A DNA stretch of 64,000 bases. Origin: Diatrype stigma (Eukaryota > Ascomycota > Sordariomycetes > Xylariales > Diatrypaceae). A program made the translations under genes and the position numbers. Of the stretch, positions 16,445 to 28,189 are shown piece by piece. Within the stretch, counting starts at the first letter, position 1, and the number at the start of each line of letters is the position of its first letter. The stretch spans positions 1-64,000 of the forward strand of contig JAKJXP020000092.1 in NCBI GenBank assembly GCA_022225965.2. Direction: 5' to 3'. The notes beneath the pieces are model-generated. The model was not told where the DNA came from. It did no database searches and worked only from the letters and a program-made list of their open reading frames with translations.

Positions 16445-17118
16445 GTCGTCGCTTATCTCAGACCTCAGACCACTTTTCGGAATCCAGTGGCTGGTAGGTA
16501 TGGCTGGTATGGCTGGCGCCACTGGATTCCGAAAAGTGGTCTGAGACCGCGATCGGGCTCCTATAGAAACCAACGCGAAGAAATACCGCCAATTACCCCT
16601 ATTTCCCTATAACTTTACGAATATCCAAGATATTAAAAATCCGACAACGTCCGGAGTTAGCTATCGATTATAGCTATCTCGTTATATCTTTGCATTTTTG
16701 ATACGTCGTATAACGGTAAAATTCGAAGCGAGTCCAAAACGACCAAAACTTTTCGCGTAGGTGCTTTTTTTCGATTCGAAGCTGGATTATACCCAATTCT
16801 GATCGTACGGTTCTGAAACATATATCAAAATAATCGTCATTCAATTACGATCTTCAGCGTACTTTCGGATTTTATATAGGATCAAAGCTTAAAAAGTTAT
16901 GGCCGAATGACAACAGGGTGTTTTTGCGTTTCCATACAAAATTTCGCGTTACCCTCCGTTTTTTCCGATCGCGGTCTCAGACGTCCTTCCTGGACCATTT
17001 GTACCACTAGCCACATACAAGCCACCACTAGCCACCAGCAGCCCCTACCAGCCCCTACCAGCCCCCAGCAATTAAAATTGGTCCAGGAAATACGTCTGTT
17101 TCTGAGATAAGTCGTCGC
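16445..17118. mobile_element. non-autonomous hAT-like element (MITE) with 8-bp target duplication
   Basis: An element at 16453-17110 (658 bp) begins TTATCTCAGA and ends TCTGAGATAA, a perfect 10-bp terminal inverted repeat. It is flanked on both sides by the same 8 bases in direct orientation, GTCGTCGC (16445-16452 and 17111-17118), as expected of a target-site duplication. Eight-base duplications and short TIRs are typical of the hAT superfamily. No transposase frame exists inside, so it is non-autonomous. Inside the ends are: a perfect 26-bp hairpin (arms 16465-16490 and 16519-16544), a 17-bp inverted repeat enclosing the core (16540-16556 and 16965-16981), and a near-perfect 23-24-bp hairpin (16978-17000 and 17075-17098) with a CCTACCAG-rich loop. 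The core is AT-rich. Structure is directly visible; the superfamily is inferred. Confidence 0.85.
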
Positions 17119-20100
17119 AATTGCTGTCGCTGTCTTCCTGCCATCGGTACCTATGCTACCATCAGCTTAAGGATGCAAGTAGGTATGTTATGTATGCAGT
17201 AGCTAAGGCAGCAAGTAAGATGTGGTAGGCATGTAGGAACATACGGCAGCTACATATGCAAGTAAGTTATATACAAACATAGGGGAGTTGTGGAATGTTG
17301 TAAGTGTAACTTAGGTATTGTAATCTAGGAATATACTGGTGCCAAATATGCGCTATCACCAGTTTACCACACTTATAAGAGGAGTACAGTACACCCATGA
17401 TGCGTATCAAGACCTATGTAGGTAAGTAGGTATGTGTGAGCCGTGATGTATGCATATTCAAGCAGGTTAGAAGTGCAAAAGGGGAAGTAGCTACAATTAT
17501 TAGGGCATTTGCTTTGGTGGGCATTCTGGCTTCTGAGACTCATGGTGGGGTAACTATGGCGCTTTGAGGACTGATTTCACTCCAAAAAAGACAAAAGACC
17601 ACAAGGTCAGAAATTGTCAGGCAAGTCAGGCAAGTCAGGTGAGGGGAAGTACGACCGGGGGTTCCATATACTGCCAGATCCCTGTTTTTTGGGGGGGGAG
17701 TTTGTGCCCCTGGCCCCCTTCACCCACGAGCCATCCAACCAACCCACCCGCATTGATCACTTTACCTGCATTGATACCGCCCTGAAAGAACAAAACCACA
17801 ATCAGGATTTTTATCTCAAAATACAAGTATATATGACATAATACGATATGACACCTAAACCCGGAACTATAAGTAATCATTTTATATTCTTAATGCATCG
17901 GACAGGCATGTAACCCCTATGATGTCTGATCTCCACCCATATAGCTATCTAGCTATAGGGAGGAGTCGTAGCAATACCCAGCTTAGCTACTTATTTGCTT
18001 CATTATAATCAGCCACCTTCAGCACTTCCAGGGGGTACAATATGGCGGGAGGGCCGTCCTCGTCACACAAACAAGTTAGCTTCCAACTTCGTTGATTCCT
18101 AGGTGGGACAGTCTTAATCCGTTATCGCTGATGCCGAAGTGTCTAGCTCAAAGGGCAGAATGATCGTGACTACTTCACAATTACTTGCATATAGTTACCT
18201 GGTTGACGGTGTCTAGAAAGCATACATGTCTTATGCAGTTTGATTCCAGCACTGAGCATCGATATGCACATTGAACCCTGAAAACGGTTGCCGTTCCAGT
18301 CAAACGAGGAAGCCCATACGTGCTTTTGCAATATTTGAGCGAGCAGTGGGCGAGATACAAACTCTGTTGGTGTTGAAGCTGCTGCTCAGGCCTGGAGTAA
18401 TGGGCAAATGCCAGTTGAGACAGCGGCAAGCCGGTTAGTGCTCGATACGAAGTGATGTATGTTAGATAAACGACAATTGAAGGAACTAATATACTAGAGC
18501 CCGCCGGTCGGGTTAGATGGAAAATGGTCAACAACACGAAGCAGGCTACACAGAGTTGGGACCGGTGTAGACTTCGGTTTACTCCATGTTTTCTTGATCT
18601 ATGTAGTATGACAGCATTGCATCTGCACTTCAGATTACACCTCCCAGCCATATACCCTCCCAGGGAATACAAGAAAATAGAACGATGAACGGGGTCGAAG
18701 AGACGGCAACATGTAGCCTAATGTTGTAGCATCTATATATGTTATAAACTTTAACAACGAGATAACGCTCGTTGGCCACTTTCTTCCACATTTCTCAAGG
18801 TATGATGAGCACTGGTCATTTCCTGGTTTGTAATGGTATGGGATTATTCGTCCCATATCACGAGCTTTCGTGCAGCCCCAGTGCAATTCGGGGGCGTACG
18901 GTCAAGCCTGCCAAATGACTGCCGTAGAACCTCAAGTGGGAGGAATAATTAGCCTCTGAGCCCAATATGCTACCCTATGTTCACTGCAGCTGCTTGGCTG
19001 CTTCTGATAGCCGGTGCTGTGAGACACGGGAATCTACACGGAGATTATTTGCCAACGGCGTTCTCGACCTCACAGGTTGCCAGCCCCCCCGGTCGTGTTT
19101 TTTTATGAAGGCCCTGAATTCACATGTTAGCGAGGACTTGCATGCTAGACGTGATGCAGCCACCCGTTTTCGGGTAACCGATTATACGTTGCTTGATGCC
19201 GTATTAATGATTGGGCCGAAATGGTCGTTGGGAAGGGGAAGCAAAAGAGACAACGTCATAGCAAGACGATGAAGGGATACCGACTGTGTGGTCCAACACA
19301 AACTGGGATGTTGACTTTCGTCCTTTTAATCTAGGCAATCTGTAGAAATGCAAAAAGCAGGGAAACTGAAGACAATTAATAAACTGGCAGTAAGAGCAAG
19401 CATCATATATTCAATGTTAGAGCTTAATTATGACCAGATAAACTTATTGCTTTCCTTCATTATCTTGGTCTCGTCAATTTGGTTTCATATCCCATACTAT
19501 GGTCGTATTCACAGTACTTCCTGATCAGGCTTTACAGTACATAGAATAAGTTGTGATATACTCTTGGTGTTTTGAACTTGATTTCTAGTCAAAGTGCCGG
19601 TGTGCGTAAAACTGACTTTTTTGGGGGGGGGGGCAATATATGTAAGACCGTGAAATGACATATAGGCGTTGAGGTTGAGATAACCTCCATAGTTAAGTAA
19701 GAGTGGGTGGTTGAGTCTCTCATATCGCGTTACCAGCAGCGAAGCAGGTTAGGTTCCAGGCTACAACGACTTTGAAATAGCCTTTTCTTAAACAAACCTC
19801 TTACCATGTCCTTAGCTGTAACTGAAAATAGGTTAATTGTTGATATGACTGTACTCTCCATATTGTTACCATCTTGGTCTCGAGTAGAGTCGAACTCCAC
19901 TAGTCTTCTAAACTGGTCGTGGATTGGTATACCTAACGGCTCCGAGATTGTGACTGGGAATGTTACATTAATGCCTCCCAGCGCCACCAGTTGTAATCGC
20001 CGACTAGATCTTAAAAACAAGGTCCGATATGATGCATAAGACCACAGGTAGCAAGCACATAGCTAACCAATGAAGGTTTGCCTGTGGTTCATGGCACGCC

Positions 20101-20781
20101 TGTTGCCACATGTGATGTCTGCTAGCATGCCATGAATTGACCCGGAAAAGCGCCATCGTGTAGCTAGAACACGTGAGAGAACACGACCGCACGACCGGGA
20201 GTCAGCCTCACGACTTGGGGGGGCATCCGATGATCATCAATCGCAGAGTGGCCCATACAATCTTAGCATGTCCAATAACGACTCCCGATATTTGTCTTCA
20301 GAGAAAAGCGTCGTTGATCGTTGACGATATTGTTGCCAGGAAATGCCACACTCATAGTCTTACTAGGCACTTAAAAGGCAAGTTGTTCACCGAGTTGACC
20401 TTGAGAGGGGAATGAGGGGATATTCTTTTGAGCGTTTTCTTCCCGTTGACCAAAAGCCCCCACGGGCATTGAATTTTGCATACAAAAGCAAGTGTATGCG
20501 TGAAGCATTACGGCCACGATTTCGTCGCACGTCGCGCCATGAAACAGTAGTCCGGTCACAAGGTGATCAGGTGCAACTCGCCACAAGGCAAAGGTGGACG
20601 TAGTCTACCGGTGCCGAGCGAAGCGAAGAGGCTGCAATATCAAGAGAGTGGCAGAACGTAGCAGAAATACAATGGAGTATGGCCATAAAGCCCGATTTCG
20701 CATGAAAAGAGGCCAGACCTTTAGGAGTAAGTGTGCAACGGGACCAAGCTGTGGGGGGTTTTCGGCTACAGGCGAGTTGAC
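17119..20781. other. gene-poor region
   Basis: 3.7 kb without a recognisable gene. Open frames at 17614-17841, 18181-18672 (-), 18967-19272 and 19806-20039 have no known family resemblance and no intron support. Short G runs occur at about 17690-17698 and 19623-19633. The 19806-20039 frame has an Asn/Ser/Thr-rich segment that could be a protein relic, but I cannot assign it. Confidence 0.5.
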
Positions 20782-21289
20782 TCAAGAGCTCCCGGCGCCA
20801 TTTGTCAAGGAGCTGGCAGCCGGGGTAACACTCTTAAGCTTATCCAAGGCAATCTCGACAACTTTCTTGAATGCCTCCATCTCCTCTTCCACGGTCCCGC
20901 CGAGGCCGGTGTTCACGAAGCTGATGGAGTTGCTTACGTAAACAGGCATCTGGGTTTTCTTGGCTAGAAGCTTGGCCATACGCGTTGTGAACTCTAAGGT
21001 AGCTTCTGCGGAGTAAATTGTGGTTGAAAGCGGCTGATTTGGGTTGTACCGCTGCTCGAGTAATTAGCTAGAGGTCGATATGCGAGGGCTAATGTTGAAG
21101 ACCTACATCTGGTAGAGCATATACGAATGATCCCAGAGGCACAGGTTTCCCCACATCATCCATGGAAACCGTCGTAAGGAAGAGCAAGATTGCCTTGGAC
21201 TTGATTGTCAAACGAAGGTGAATCTTGGTATCTAGGGAGCGCGGTAGGGGGAAGGAGAGTTGTATTGGCTCGTCACCGGCTGCCTCCAT
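20782..21289 (-). CDS. proteasome assembly chaperone 4-like (Pba4/PSMG4)
   Basis: Two exons: 21289-21107 and 21051-20782, with a 55-bp intron (donor GTAGGT, acceptor GAGCAG), phase 0; predicted 150 aa. The start has context CACCATGG. Features match the fungal PAC4 family: IQLSFPLPRSLDTKIHLRL near the N-terminus, KAILLFLTTVS, GSFVYALPD just before the splice and RYNPNQPLST just after, then LEFTTRMAKLLAKKTQMPVYVSNS and GLGGTVEEEMEAFK. This chaperone pairs with Pba3 and helps assemble the 20S alpha ring. Small size and position of the intron fit the family. An in-frame upstream ATG at 21349 would add 20 residues; I prefer the downstream one. Confidence 0.85.
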
Positions 21290-22124
21290 GGTGCTAAGTT
21301 TGCACAGCTTGTTGATACCAGACGATCCCTGGGTGTGTAAACGGCTCAATTACTTGGTTGTCTGGTAAACTTTGTGAGCTGCTTCTAAACTGGGAGCAAG
21401 CGGCATCAATGTGGGCTTCTGTGCTGAATGTAATATTGGGAGAGCAAAGTTATTTAGACTTGCAGGTTGGTTCAAGCTGTAGGAGGTGGGTACGTACGTA
21501 CTTGTAGTTACCAACCTTGAAGTTACCAACAGAATCCTTATAGCCAGCCCCACCGAGCAGCTACGGCAGCTACGTCAAACATAAGCTGCCCTGTATGTAC
21601 AATATATGGCGGGCACTGCCGCTGAGTACGTAGTATCAGCAACTTTTATAGGCACTTTTATATGCACTTTAAATTGGTAGTTACATATACTTCGTACCTA
21701 CAACACCTATTGTACCCAAGTGCATAACGTAACACATAGTACGACAGCAGGCTTCATCTGACGATATCTGACATATCGGGACTTCGAGGAATATCTTCGA
21801 GGATCGAGGACACGCTCTGATAACAAGAGAATACATGACCCATAGCTGCACATGATAATATCACTTTCCTATTCCAACCCGCCATTTTCTTTTCGAGAAG
21901 GTTTTCTTCCAGTACTTCAAGGTTATCTTGTATTCAAGGTTATCTTGTAAATCACTAGCAGCACCTAATTGTGCCCCTCCTCCCACCTTTATCATTGCCA
22001 AGGTCGTTGCCCTTGCCCCGCCATAAGACGTCCTTTCGCTCTGCTCGTGACTTGCGCTGCCTACTATTCGTCGCTATCGGGCAGGTTTTTACTTACACAC
22101 AAGATCGGAATAGACCCGGAATTT
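21290..22124. other. divergent promoter region
   Basis: 835 bp between the Pba4-like gene (-) and the N2227 gene (+). It contains a perfect 17-bp tandem duplication at 21916-21949. Confidence 0.6.
21916..21949. repeat. 17-bp tandem duplication
   Basis: Two adjacent identical copies of TTCAAGGTTATCTTGTA, about 175 bp upstream of the start at 22125. Confidence 0.9.
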
Positions 22125-23756
22125 ATGGATCAGAAGAGCCTGGGAAATGGCGACGAGGGCCAGTGGAACGGTATCGAAGAGACCATCGATGATCCAGAAG
22201 AGCTCCGCGTTATCTTCTGCGCACTCGACTCCTTTAGGTCAGTCCTTCCGTGTTCCTTCACCACCCCTTGCTGCTGTACACCCGTCTTTGAGCGGCTTGC
22301 TCGCCTGGCACTGGACACCAACCCTCGCCGCCCTCAAATGCATGTATATTAAAAAGTTGTGTGAAATGTTAATTTTCTGTACAGCCAATATGCCAAGACG
22401 GCGCATCTGAACTGCACCCATTTTCGGAGACAGGCGTTCTACGCCCTGCCCCAAGCTCACTGGCAGATGCTCGCGGCCCCGCCGTTCTCCTACCTCAAGA
22501 CGCTGGACCGCGTTGACGAGGCTATCGAGAGCAACGCGGAGCTCGCCCGCACCATCGTTAAGTACGGTTTGCAATCCTTCGGCATCATAGACGCGGAATC
22601 GGACGATCCGGCGAAAGCCCCGGAGCCGGCCGCCATACCCGCGGAATGGGCCGGCATCGCCAAGCACCAGGATCTGGATAAGGCCAGGAGTACGATACGG
22701 CAGTTCTATCGCGACTGGTCTGCCGAGGGCGCCGTTGAGCGCGACGCCTGCTACGGGCCCGTGTATCGGGCGCTCGACGCCGAGAAGGCGAGACGGCGGC
22801 GCCTACAGCAAGAGAGGCAGCAGCAACGACGGCAAGAACGACAACAAACCCGACAACAACAACAACAACAACAACAACAATCTGATCAGCAGCAGCAGCA
22901 GCATGAGGAGGAGGATCAAGAGAAGCCGCTGAAAATCCTAGTGCCGGGGGCCGGGCTAGGCCGCCTCGTCTTCGAGTTATGCCGGCGGGGGTTCCCGACC
23001 GAGGGCAATGAGATCTCGTACCACCAGCTCCTGGCGTCGTCGTACATCCTCAACTACTCGGAGCGGGTGGGCCAGCACACCATCTACCCGTGGATCCACT
23101 CGTTCTCGAACCACCGCAGCCGCGCGAACCAGTTCCGGTCCTATCAGATACCAGACGTGCACCCGCAGACAGCACTCCAGGCCCAGAACCAAGACCGGGC
23201 CCAGCAGCAGGCGCAGAGGCAACAGCAGGTAGAGGCAAAAGGTGAAGGGGAGGGTGAGGGGGGAGAGGAGAAGGAGGAGGGTGACGCCACCACCATAGGT
23301 CCCATCGGCTCGATGCAGATGTGCGCGGCCGACTTCCTCTGCCTGTATGGCGACGACGACCACGCGGACGCGTACGACGCCGTGGCGGCGGTGTTCTTCC
23401 TCGACACGGCGCCGAACCTGATCCGGTACCTGCAGGTAATCCGGAAGTGCCTGCGGCCGGGGGGCGTTCTGATCAACGTCGGCCCGCTGCTCTGGCACTG
23501 GGAGAACCACGTGCAGGGCCACCCGGACGGCTACGACGGCCGGGACGAAGGAGACAACGACGACGACCTCGGCATCGCGGACCCGGGCAGCTTCGAGCTC
23601 ACTGACGACGAGGTCATGGCCCTGGTGGAGCGTGTTGGTTTTGTCGTCGAGAAGCGCGAGACCGACCGCGAGGCCCCCTACGTCCAGGACCCCAATAGCA
23701 TGCTGCGGACCGTGTATAGGGCCAGCCACTGGGTTGCACGGAAGCCGGAGACATGA
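22125..23756 (+). CDS. N2227-type carnosine N-methyltransferase-like protein
   Basis: Exons 22125-22237 and 22385-23756 (147-bp intron, donor GTCAGT, acceptor TACAG); predicted 494 aa. The junction restores FSQYAKTAHLNCTHFRRQAFYALP, the conserved N-terminal helix region of the family. SAM-binding motif I is LVPGAGLGRL at about 223-232, followed by EGNEISYHQLLASSYILN, both hallmarks of N2227/CARNMT1 proteins, then PWIHSFSNHRS, the motif V_FFLDTAPN (about 23395-23415 on DNA) and GGVLINVGPLLWHWENH. These enzymes methylate His in dipeptides or proteins using SAM; the substrate in this fungus is not known from sequence. A Gln-rich insert at about 179-210 (CAA/CAG repeats) and a second Gln/Glu/Gly insert at about 280-305 make the protein longer than animal members. 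Identification is sure at family level. Confidence 0.9.
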
Positions 23757-24277
23757 TTATGATATACCTACGTATCTGAGATTGGTAGGGTGGTGGGCTA
23801 TTTCCAGGCTACTACGTTATATCCTTAGCGAACGAGGGGATCTCGAACCTGTCTGAACAGAAGAAGCATATCGGCTAGCAGAAAAGCAAAACGGCGGTGG
23901 CATTCTAGCATATAGAGGTTATGAAATGCTTGTATATGACACATAAGAATGGTTCATGTATCAATGAACTGATTTACAATAATCTGATACGGGTTTGGCG
24001 TCACCATCTACATTAGGTAGCTGATCATAGTCGCCGGGACTGTTAAAGATACTCCTACTCTCGTCCACCTGAGCCATAATGAATGTCAAAGAACGAAGCA
24101 TGATATTTGGTATGATATGACGGCAAATCACTTGAATTGAACAAACGTTTCCTCTATCTCTATACTGAAAGACATATATATACGCTCAAGCCAAGACAAG
24201 ACAAGACATACACCCAACCCCCAGTTCGACACATACGCACGCGCACACACACACACCTATATTACGCCTCACATCAA
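23757..24277. other. intergenic, convergent 3' ends
   Basis: About 520 bp between two converging genes, with a (CA)n stretch at about 24240-24256. Nothing else seen. Confidence 0.6.
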
Positions 24278-25235
24278 TCACAGCTTCGACTCGGGCTCGC
24301 TCGCCTCGAGCATGCCGCCCTTCGCCCACATAGCCCCGCCATCAATGACGAGCGCATCGCCGTTGACGTGCGCGCCAGCCCGGCTGGACAAGTAAACGAC
24401 AGCGCCCGCGATATCCTCGGGGCGGCCGAGTCGGCGCGCCGGGTTTCCTTTCGCATGCTTGTCGCGGCCGCCGGTCAGCTCGAGCAGGCCGGCGGCCATC
24501 TTAGTGGGGAAGAAGCCGGGGCAGATAGCATTGACGAGGACGTGGCGGGGACCCAGCTCGACAGCGAGGTTGCGCGCGAGGTGCACGGCGGCGGCCTTGC
24601 TGGCGCTGTAGGCGAACGTGGCCTGGCGGCCCAGCGCGCCGACGCCGAGGCCGGCGACGCTGGCCGTGATGATGACGCGCGACGTGTCCTCGACGGTGGC
24701 GCGCTGCTGCAGCAGGGGCGCGAACTTCTGCACGCTGTAGAACACCGCCTTGACGTTCAGGTCCATGACCTTGGAGAAGGCCGCCTCCGGGTACGCGTCG
24801 AAGGGCGCGCCCCACGTCGCGCCCGCGTTGGCGAACAGGATGTCCACGTGCGCCGTCTGCGCCGCGACTGCCGCTACGAGCGCCTCGATCCCCGCTACCG
24901 TGCTCGTGTCGGCCGGGGCGGAGACTGCGCGCGCCCCCGGCTGCAGGCCCGGTAGGGCGTTGAGTTGCGCTGCGGCTGCGTCGCAGGCTGAAGCTTTGCG
25001 CGAGGAGATGAAGACGAGGGAGCAGCCGGCTTGGAGGAAGCTGTGGTTGTGGTTGGGACAGTAAGCGTCAGAGTCGGTGCTTAGGGAGGTAGGGCAGGTA
25101 GGTAGGTAGGTAGGTAGGTACTCACGCCGAGGCAGCATTCAGACCGAGACCTCGCGAGCCGCCGGTCACGACGGCGACCTTGCCCTTGAGGGAGAAGAGC
25201 GACGGGAAGTCGTGAAGGGCTGTGTCGTTGGCCAT
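24278..25235 (-). CDS. short-chain dehydrogenase/reductase with C-terminal SKL
   Basis: Exons 25235-25126 and 25040-24278 (85-bp intron); predicted 290 aa. Classical SDR: cofactor motif TGGSRGLG at 24-31, NAGA near 108-111, catalytic Ser about 164 (IITAS), Tyr181 and Lys185 in YSASK, then the ICPGFFPTKM loop and the VIDGG C-terminal block. The substrate class resembles 3-oxoacyl-ACP/RhlG-like reductases, and preference for NADP(H) is suggested by the Arg in the glycine motif; both are inferences. The last three residues are SKL, a canonical peroxisomal targeting signal 1, so a role in peroxisomal fatty-acid or secondary metabolism is likely. The intron begins with a run of ACCT units (GGTA repeats on the plus strand, 25083-25121). 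GC content is high at third codon positions. Family very sure, substrate unknown. Confidence 0.9.
25083..25121. repeat. GGTA microsatellite in SDR intron
   Basis: Tandem GGTA units inside the intron, directly next to the splice donor of the SDR gene on the minus strand. Confidence 0.85.
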
Positions 25236-26066
25236 GATCGGGTCTAGGTGATTTAGAGTATGTGGATATATCGGTATCGGCAAATCGTTCGGTTCGCTCG
25301 TCTCTCTCGGCTCAGTTCTCGATATGTACTTATATACGTCGACTAGGCTAAAGTAGTCACCTACGTAGGTATCTCACTTGGCTAAGGACACAAAGCTGGC
25401 GATCGGACTCAAGGCGGTTTCTTCGGATTATCGTTGTGACAATTGGCCTCCCAACGTATTGACAAACACGGCTTACACATGTAGGTTCTAGGTTTCGAGC
25501 TGACTTCAAGGTTGTTTATAAAGTACTACTTACCTGGGAAATAGGAAATGCCAATGGATGGACCCGAGCGCTAGCGGCTCGTTCTGGTAGCAATGCGGGA
25601 TAGCTCCATGCTACGTATCATACATCATACGCGGTCTTCCCGAATATTGCGGGGGGTGAGCCGAGGTCCGCTTAGGTAAGGACCGTGAAATCCTTGGAAC
25701 CTTGGACCTGGAAATGCCGAGTTAGGCTGCCAAGGCGCATGCAGCTTCGTCATTGGCTAGGGATCTGAGATCTTATAAGTTATAAGCTTAAACCTATCTG
25801 GGTACGTATGAGACAGGAAATGCCTGTGGTCTATGAAGTCGTATGCTGGGAGCATTCTCAGACAGTAAGTAGCACGGCTTATGGCATTGTATTCGTATCG
25901 ACGATTGAACATTTCAGTCGGACCAACTGCAAATGCCACGCTAGATTTCAAGCTTGCACGCTCGGTCCATCATGATACTGATTGCTAGACACTGACATGA
26001 ACTGAGAATACCCACATGTTGATCCATCCATGTCCTCTAGGTTAGCTAGAGACGGAGGTCGATCTC
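25236..26066. other. intergenic
   Basis: 831 bp between the SDR start and the tfc1 3' end (both on the minus strand). It should contain the SDR promoter. No gene recognised. Confidence 0.6.
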
Positions 26067-28189
26067 TCATGTAGCATCACTTGCCTTCGCTTCACGCCCT
26101 GTGTCTTCGGCCTGAGTGTCTTCGGCCTGAGGTGATCTAACTCCATCAGCCTTGGCACTATTGAGAATATTGCCCTTTGTCCTCCCCTGCTCTGTTTCTC
26201 CGTTCATGTCTTCGTCTTCGTCATCATCTCCAACCTCCCCAGCCGGACCATCCAAGTTTTCAACGACAGCATTTTCACCCTCAAGCTCGTCCTCCCAGTC
26301 ATCACCGGCCGAATCGGCATCCTCGCTTTCGTCTGATTCCGTACCATCTGAGCCGGTGAAGTCGTCCTCATCCCATTCGATGGGCTCGCCAACATCTGCA
26401 GTGGTAGGCGCTTCTCCCGTATCTGAACCACCGGCCTCAACCGTGTCCTGCTTCACTGATTTGCCATCTTTCTGCTTCTTCCCACCAGCTTGCATTTCCG
26501 CTATTCTCGTCGGCCTTCTGCGAGCACTCTTGTCGTTCAGCAGATCTTTCATAGGAGCTGTCAAAGGATGGACATTCATGACAACCTTCTCATCGGAGTC
26601 ATCTCGGATGTGGCTTAGCTTCTGCATTAGGTATGCGTTGTAGATGAAACCATCCTTTGGCACAGGGTCACTGTCCGAGCCCACTCTCCCATACTTGATG
26701 GCGAGCATTTTAGCCTTCATGATCAATTTGACCTTTGCCCAAAATCCTCTGTAGAACCAACCAGAGTCATCCAGGTCGCACTTTGGCCGCAGCGGTGTCC
26801 GTTGGATCAAGTCTACTAGAAAAGGATCGGTTATGTCGCATATCTGCCAAAACTTCCCGTCTGTCGTATAGCTTTCCCCATCCCAAAAGTGACTTTTGTA
26901 GTTGCGCTCTCGATTCTTCTCCGCATATGCCTGCATTTGACCCTTCCTGATTGTTTGCCACGATACGTTCATATGCCCAACTTTGTTTTTCACCAACTTG
27001 AAAGACATGGTCTGGTACATACGATACTTGGGATCAGATCGCGGATCGACGCCGTATTTGATGATGGCGTCCCGCCATGGGCCTCCTTTGAACTGGTAAC
27101 CGGCAATCTGGATGGCTATCCTCAATTGGGATTCGAGGAAATTTCCTCCTAGGTGATTCATAAGCCCCCGGCGAGTCCAGATGGGTCTTTCGTCCATTGC
27201 CTTCCTGACCTTTCCAACTAGGCTATTGAGCGACTCGTGAGACTCGTCGTGCATTTTCCTAGGGCCTGTAGGAACGGGAAATGTGTCATGCTGGACGAAC
27301 CAGCCGTACGACATTTTCTTCCGACCTTGTGTGTTGATCAAGAGCACCTCTCCAGCCTCGTTGCGGCCTTGGGTTCTGACGTAAGGGTTTTGTTCATAGT
27401 TGTAATTGAAGCTCACGATCTTGTCTGAAAATCGTGGCGGAGGTATGAACTCTTGATTACGGCTGTAGTCTACCCCAGTCTGCAACTTGAAATCCCGAAT
27501 CTTCGAAACTGGCACAATGATTAGCAAACTGAGCGTAATGAATACTGCAAAATGGCACTCACGCTCCAAGGGAAGAAGATGCTCGGCAACCTTGGTCAAG
27601 AATGGCGAGTTGGTGGTAGCAAATTGGAAGTCTGCCAGACCTCGATATCGGAATGTATCTTTCACCATCCCTACAGCCTCGGCTTGATATGCTCCTATGT
27701 TGTCCTGCATCTTGCGAAGAATCGACCTCGGCGCATCCTGCCGAGCGATAGAGGAAACTTGGTTTACGAGCCCAGTCTCAGGAGCTGCGTCGGTTACATG
27801 GACATCGCCAGAGAATGGCTCGCCACTCCCACGCTTACGTTTGCGTCCTGTCCGCTTTGGCACGGTGATCTTTAGCAAGATCCCGTTGGATGACGCATGC
27901 TGCGATATAATGGGCTTTGTAGTGGGGTTGTCACGCCGAAACCATATTGGAAGGGTGTTACGTTCTAGCCCATCACTAAGAAGCTGCGAAAGTGATCAGT
28001 AAATGGCTTCCTGGTCCTTAGGAGATGATCACTTACATTGTTAAAATGAGGATCTGGTCCAAAGAGAGCAAGACCCTTGTCTAGATTCAGAATGACACAA
28101 GGATGTTCTATGGCTACGATCTTTCTAGAAGACAACTCGAGTTTCGGAGCGACCGCGTCCGAGTCAGGACCTGTGCTTATAGTCTCCAT
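26067..28189 (-). CDS. TFIIIC subunit Tfc1/Sfc1 (tau95)
   Basis: Three exons: 28189-28037, 27983-27563 and 27508-26067; predicted 671 aa. Intron 1 is 45 nt-scale (54 bp, GTAAGT to CGCAG); intron 2 is also 54 bp (GTGAGT, CTAAT branch, CCAG) and has no in-frame stop, so an unspliced reading also stays open. The N-terminus IVAIEHPCVILNLDKGLALFG is the dimerisation motif of the tau95 family (it normally pairs with Tfc7). The central part (FQFATTNSPFLTKVAEHLLPLE, then SKIRDFKL, FNYNYEQNPYV, RKKMSYGWFVQHDTFP, ERPIWTRRGLMNHL, YQFKGGPWRDAIIKYGVDPR) is the conserved barrel and winged-helix DNA-binding core. The C-terminal 130 residues are strongly acidic. It recognises the A box of tRNA genes for RNA polymerase III. 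Family assignment is sure. Confidence 0.9.

Noticed and set aside
18181..18672. 163-codon minus frame
   Set aside because: No family resemblance, no splice or composition support; left in the gap description.
24137..24955. 272-codon plus frame opposite the SDR gene
   Set aside because: Antisense shadow; the minus strand encodes an intact SDR with all motifs.
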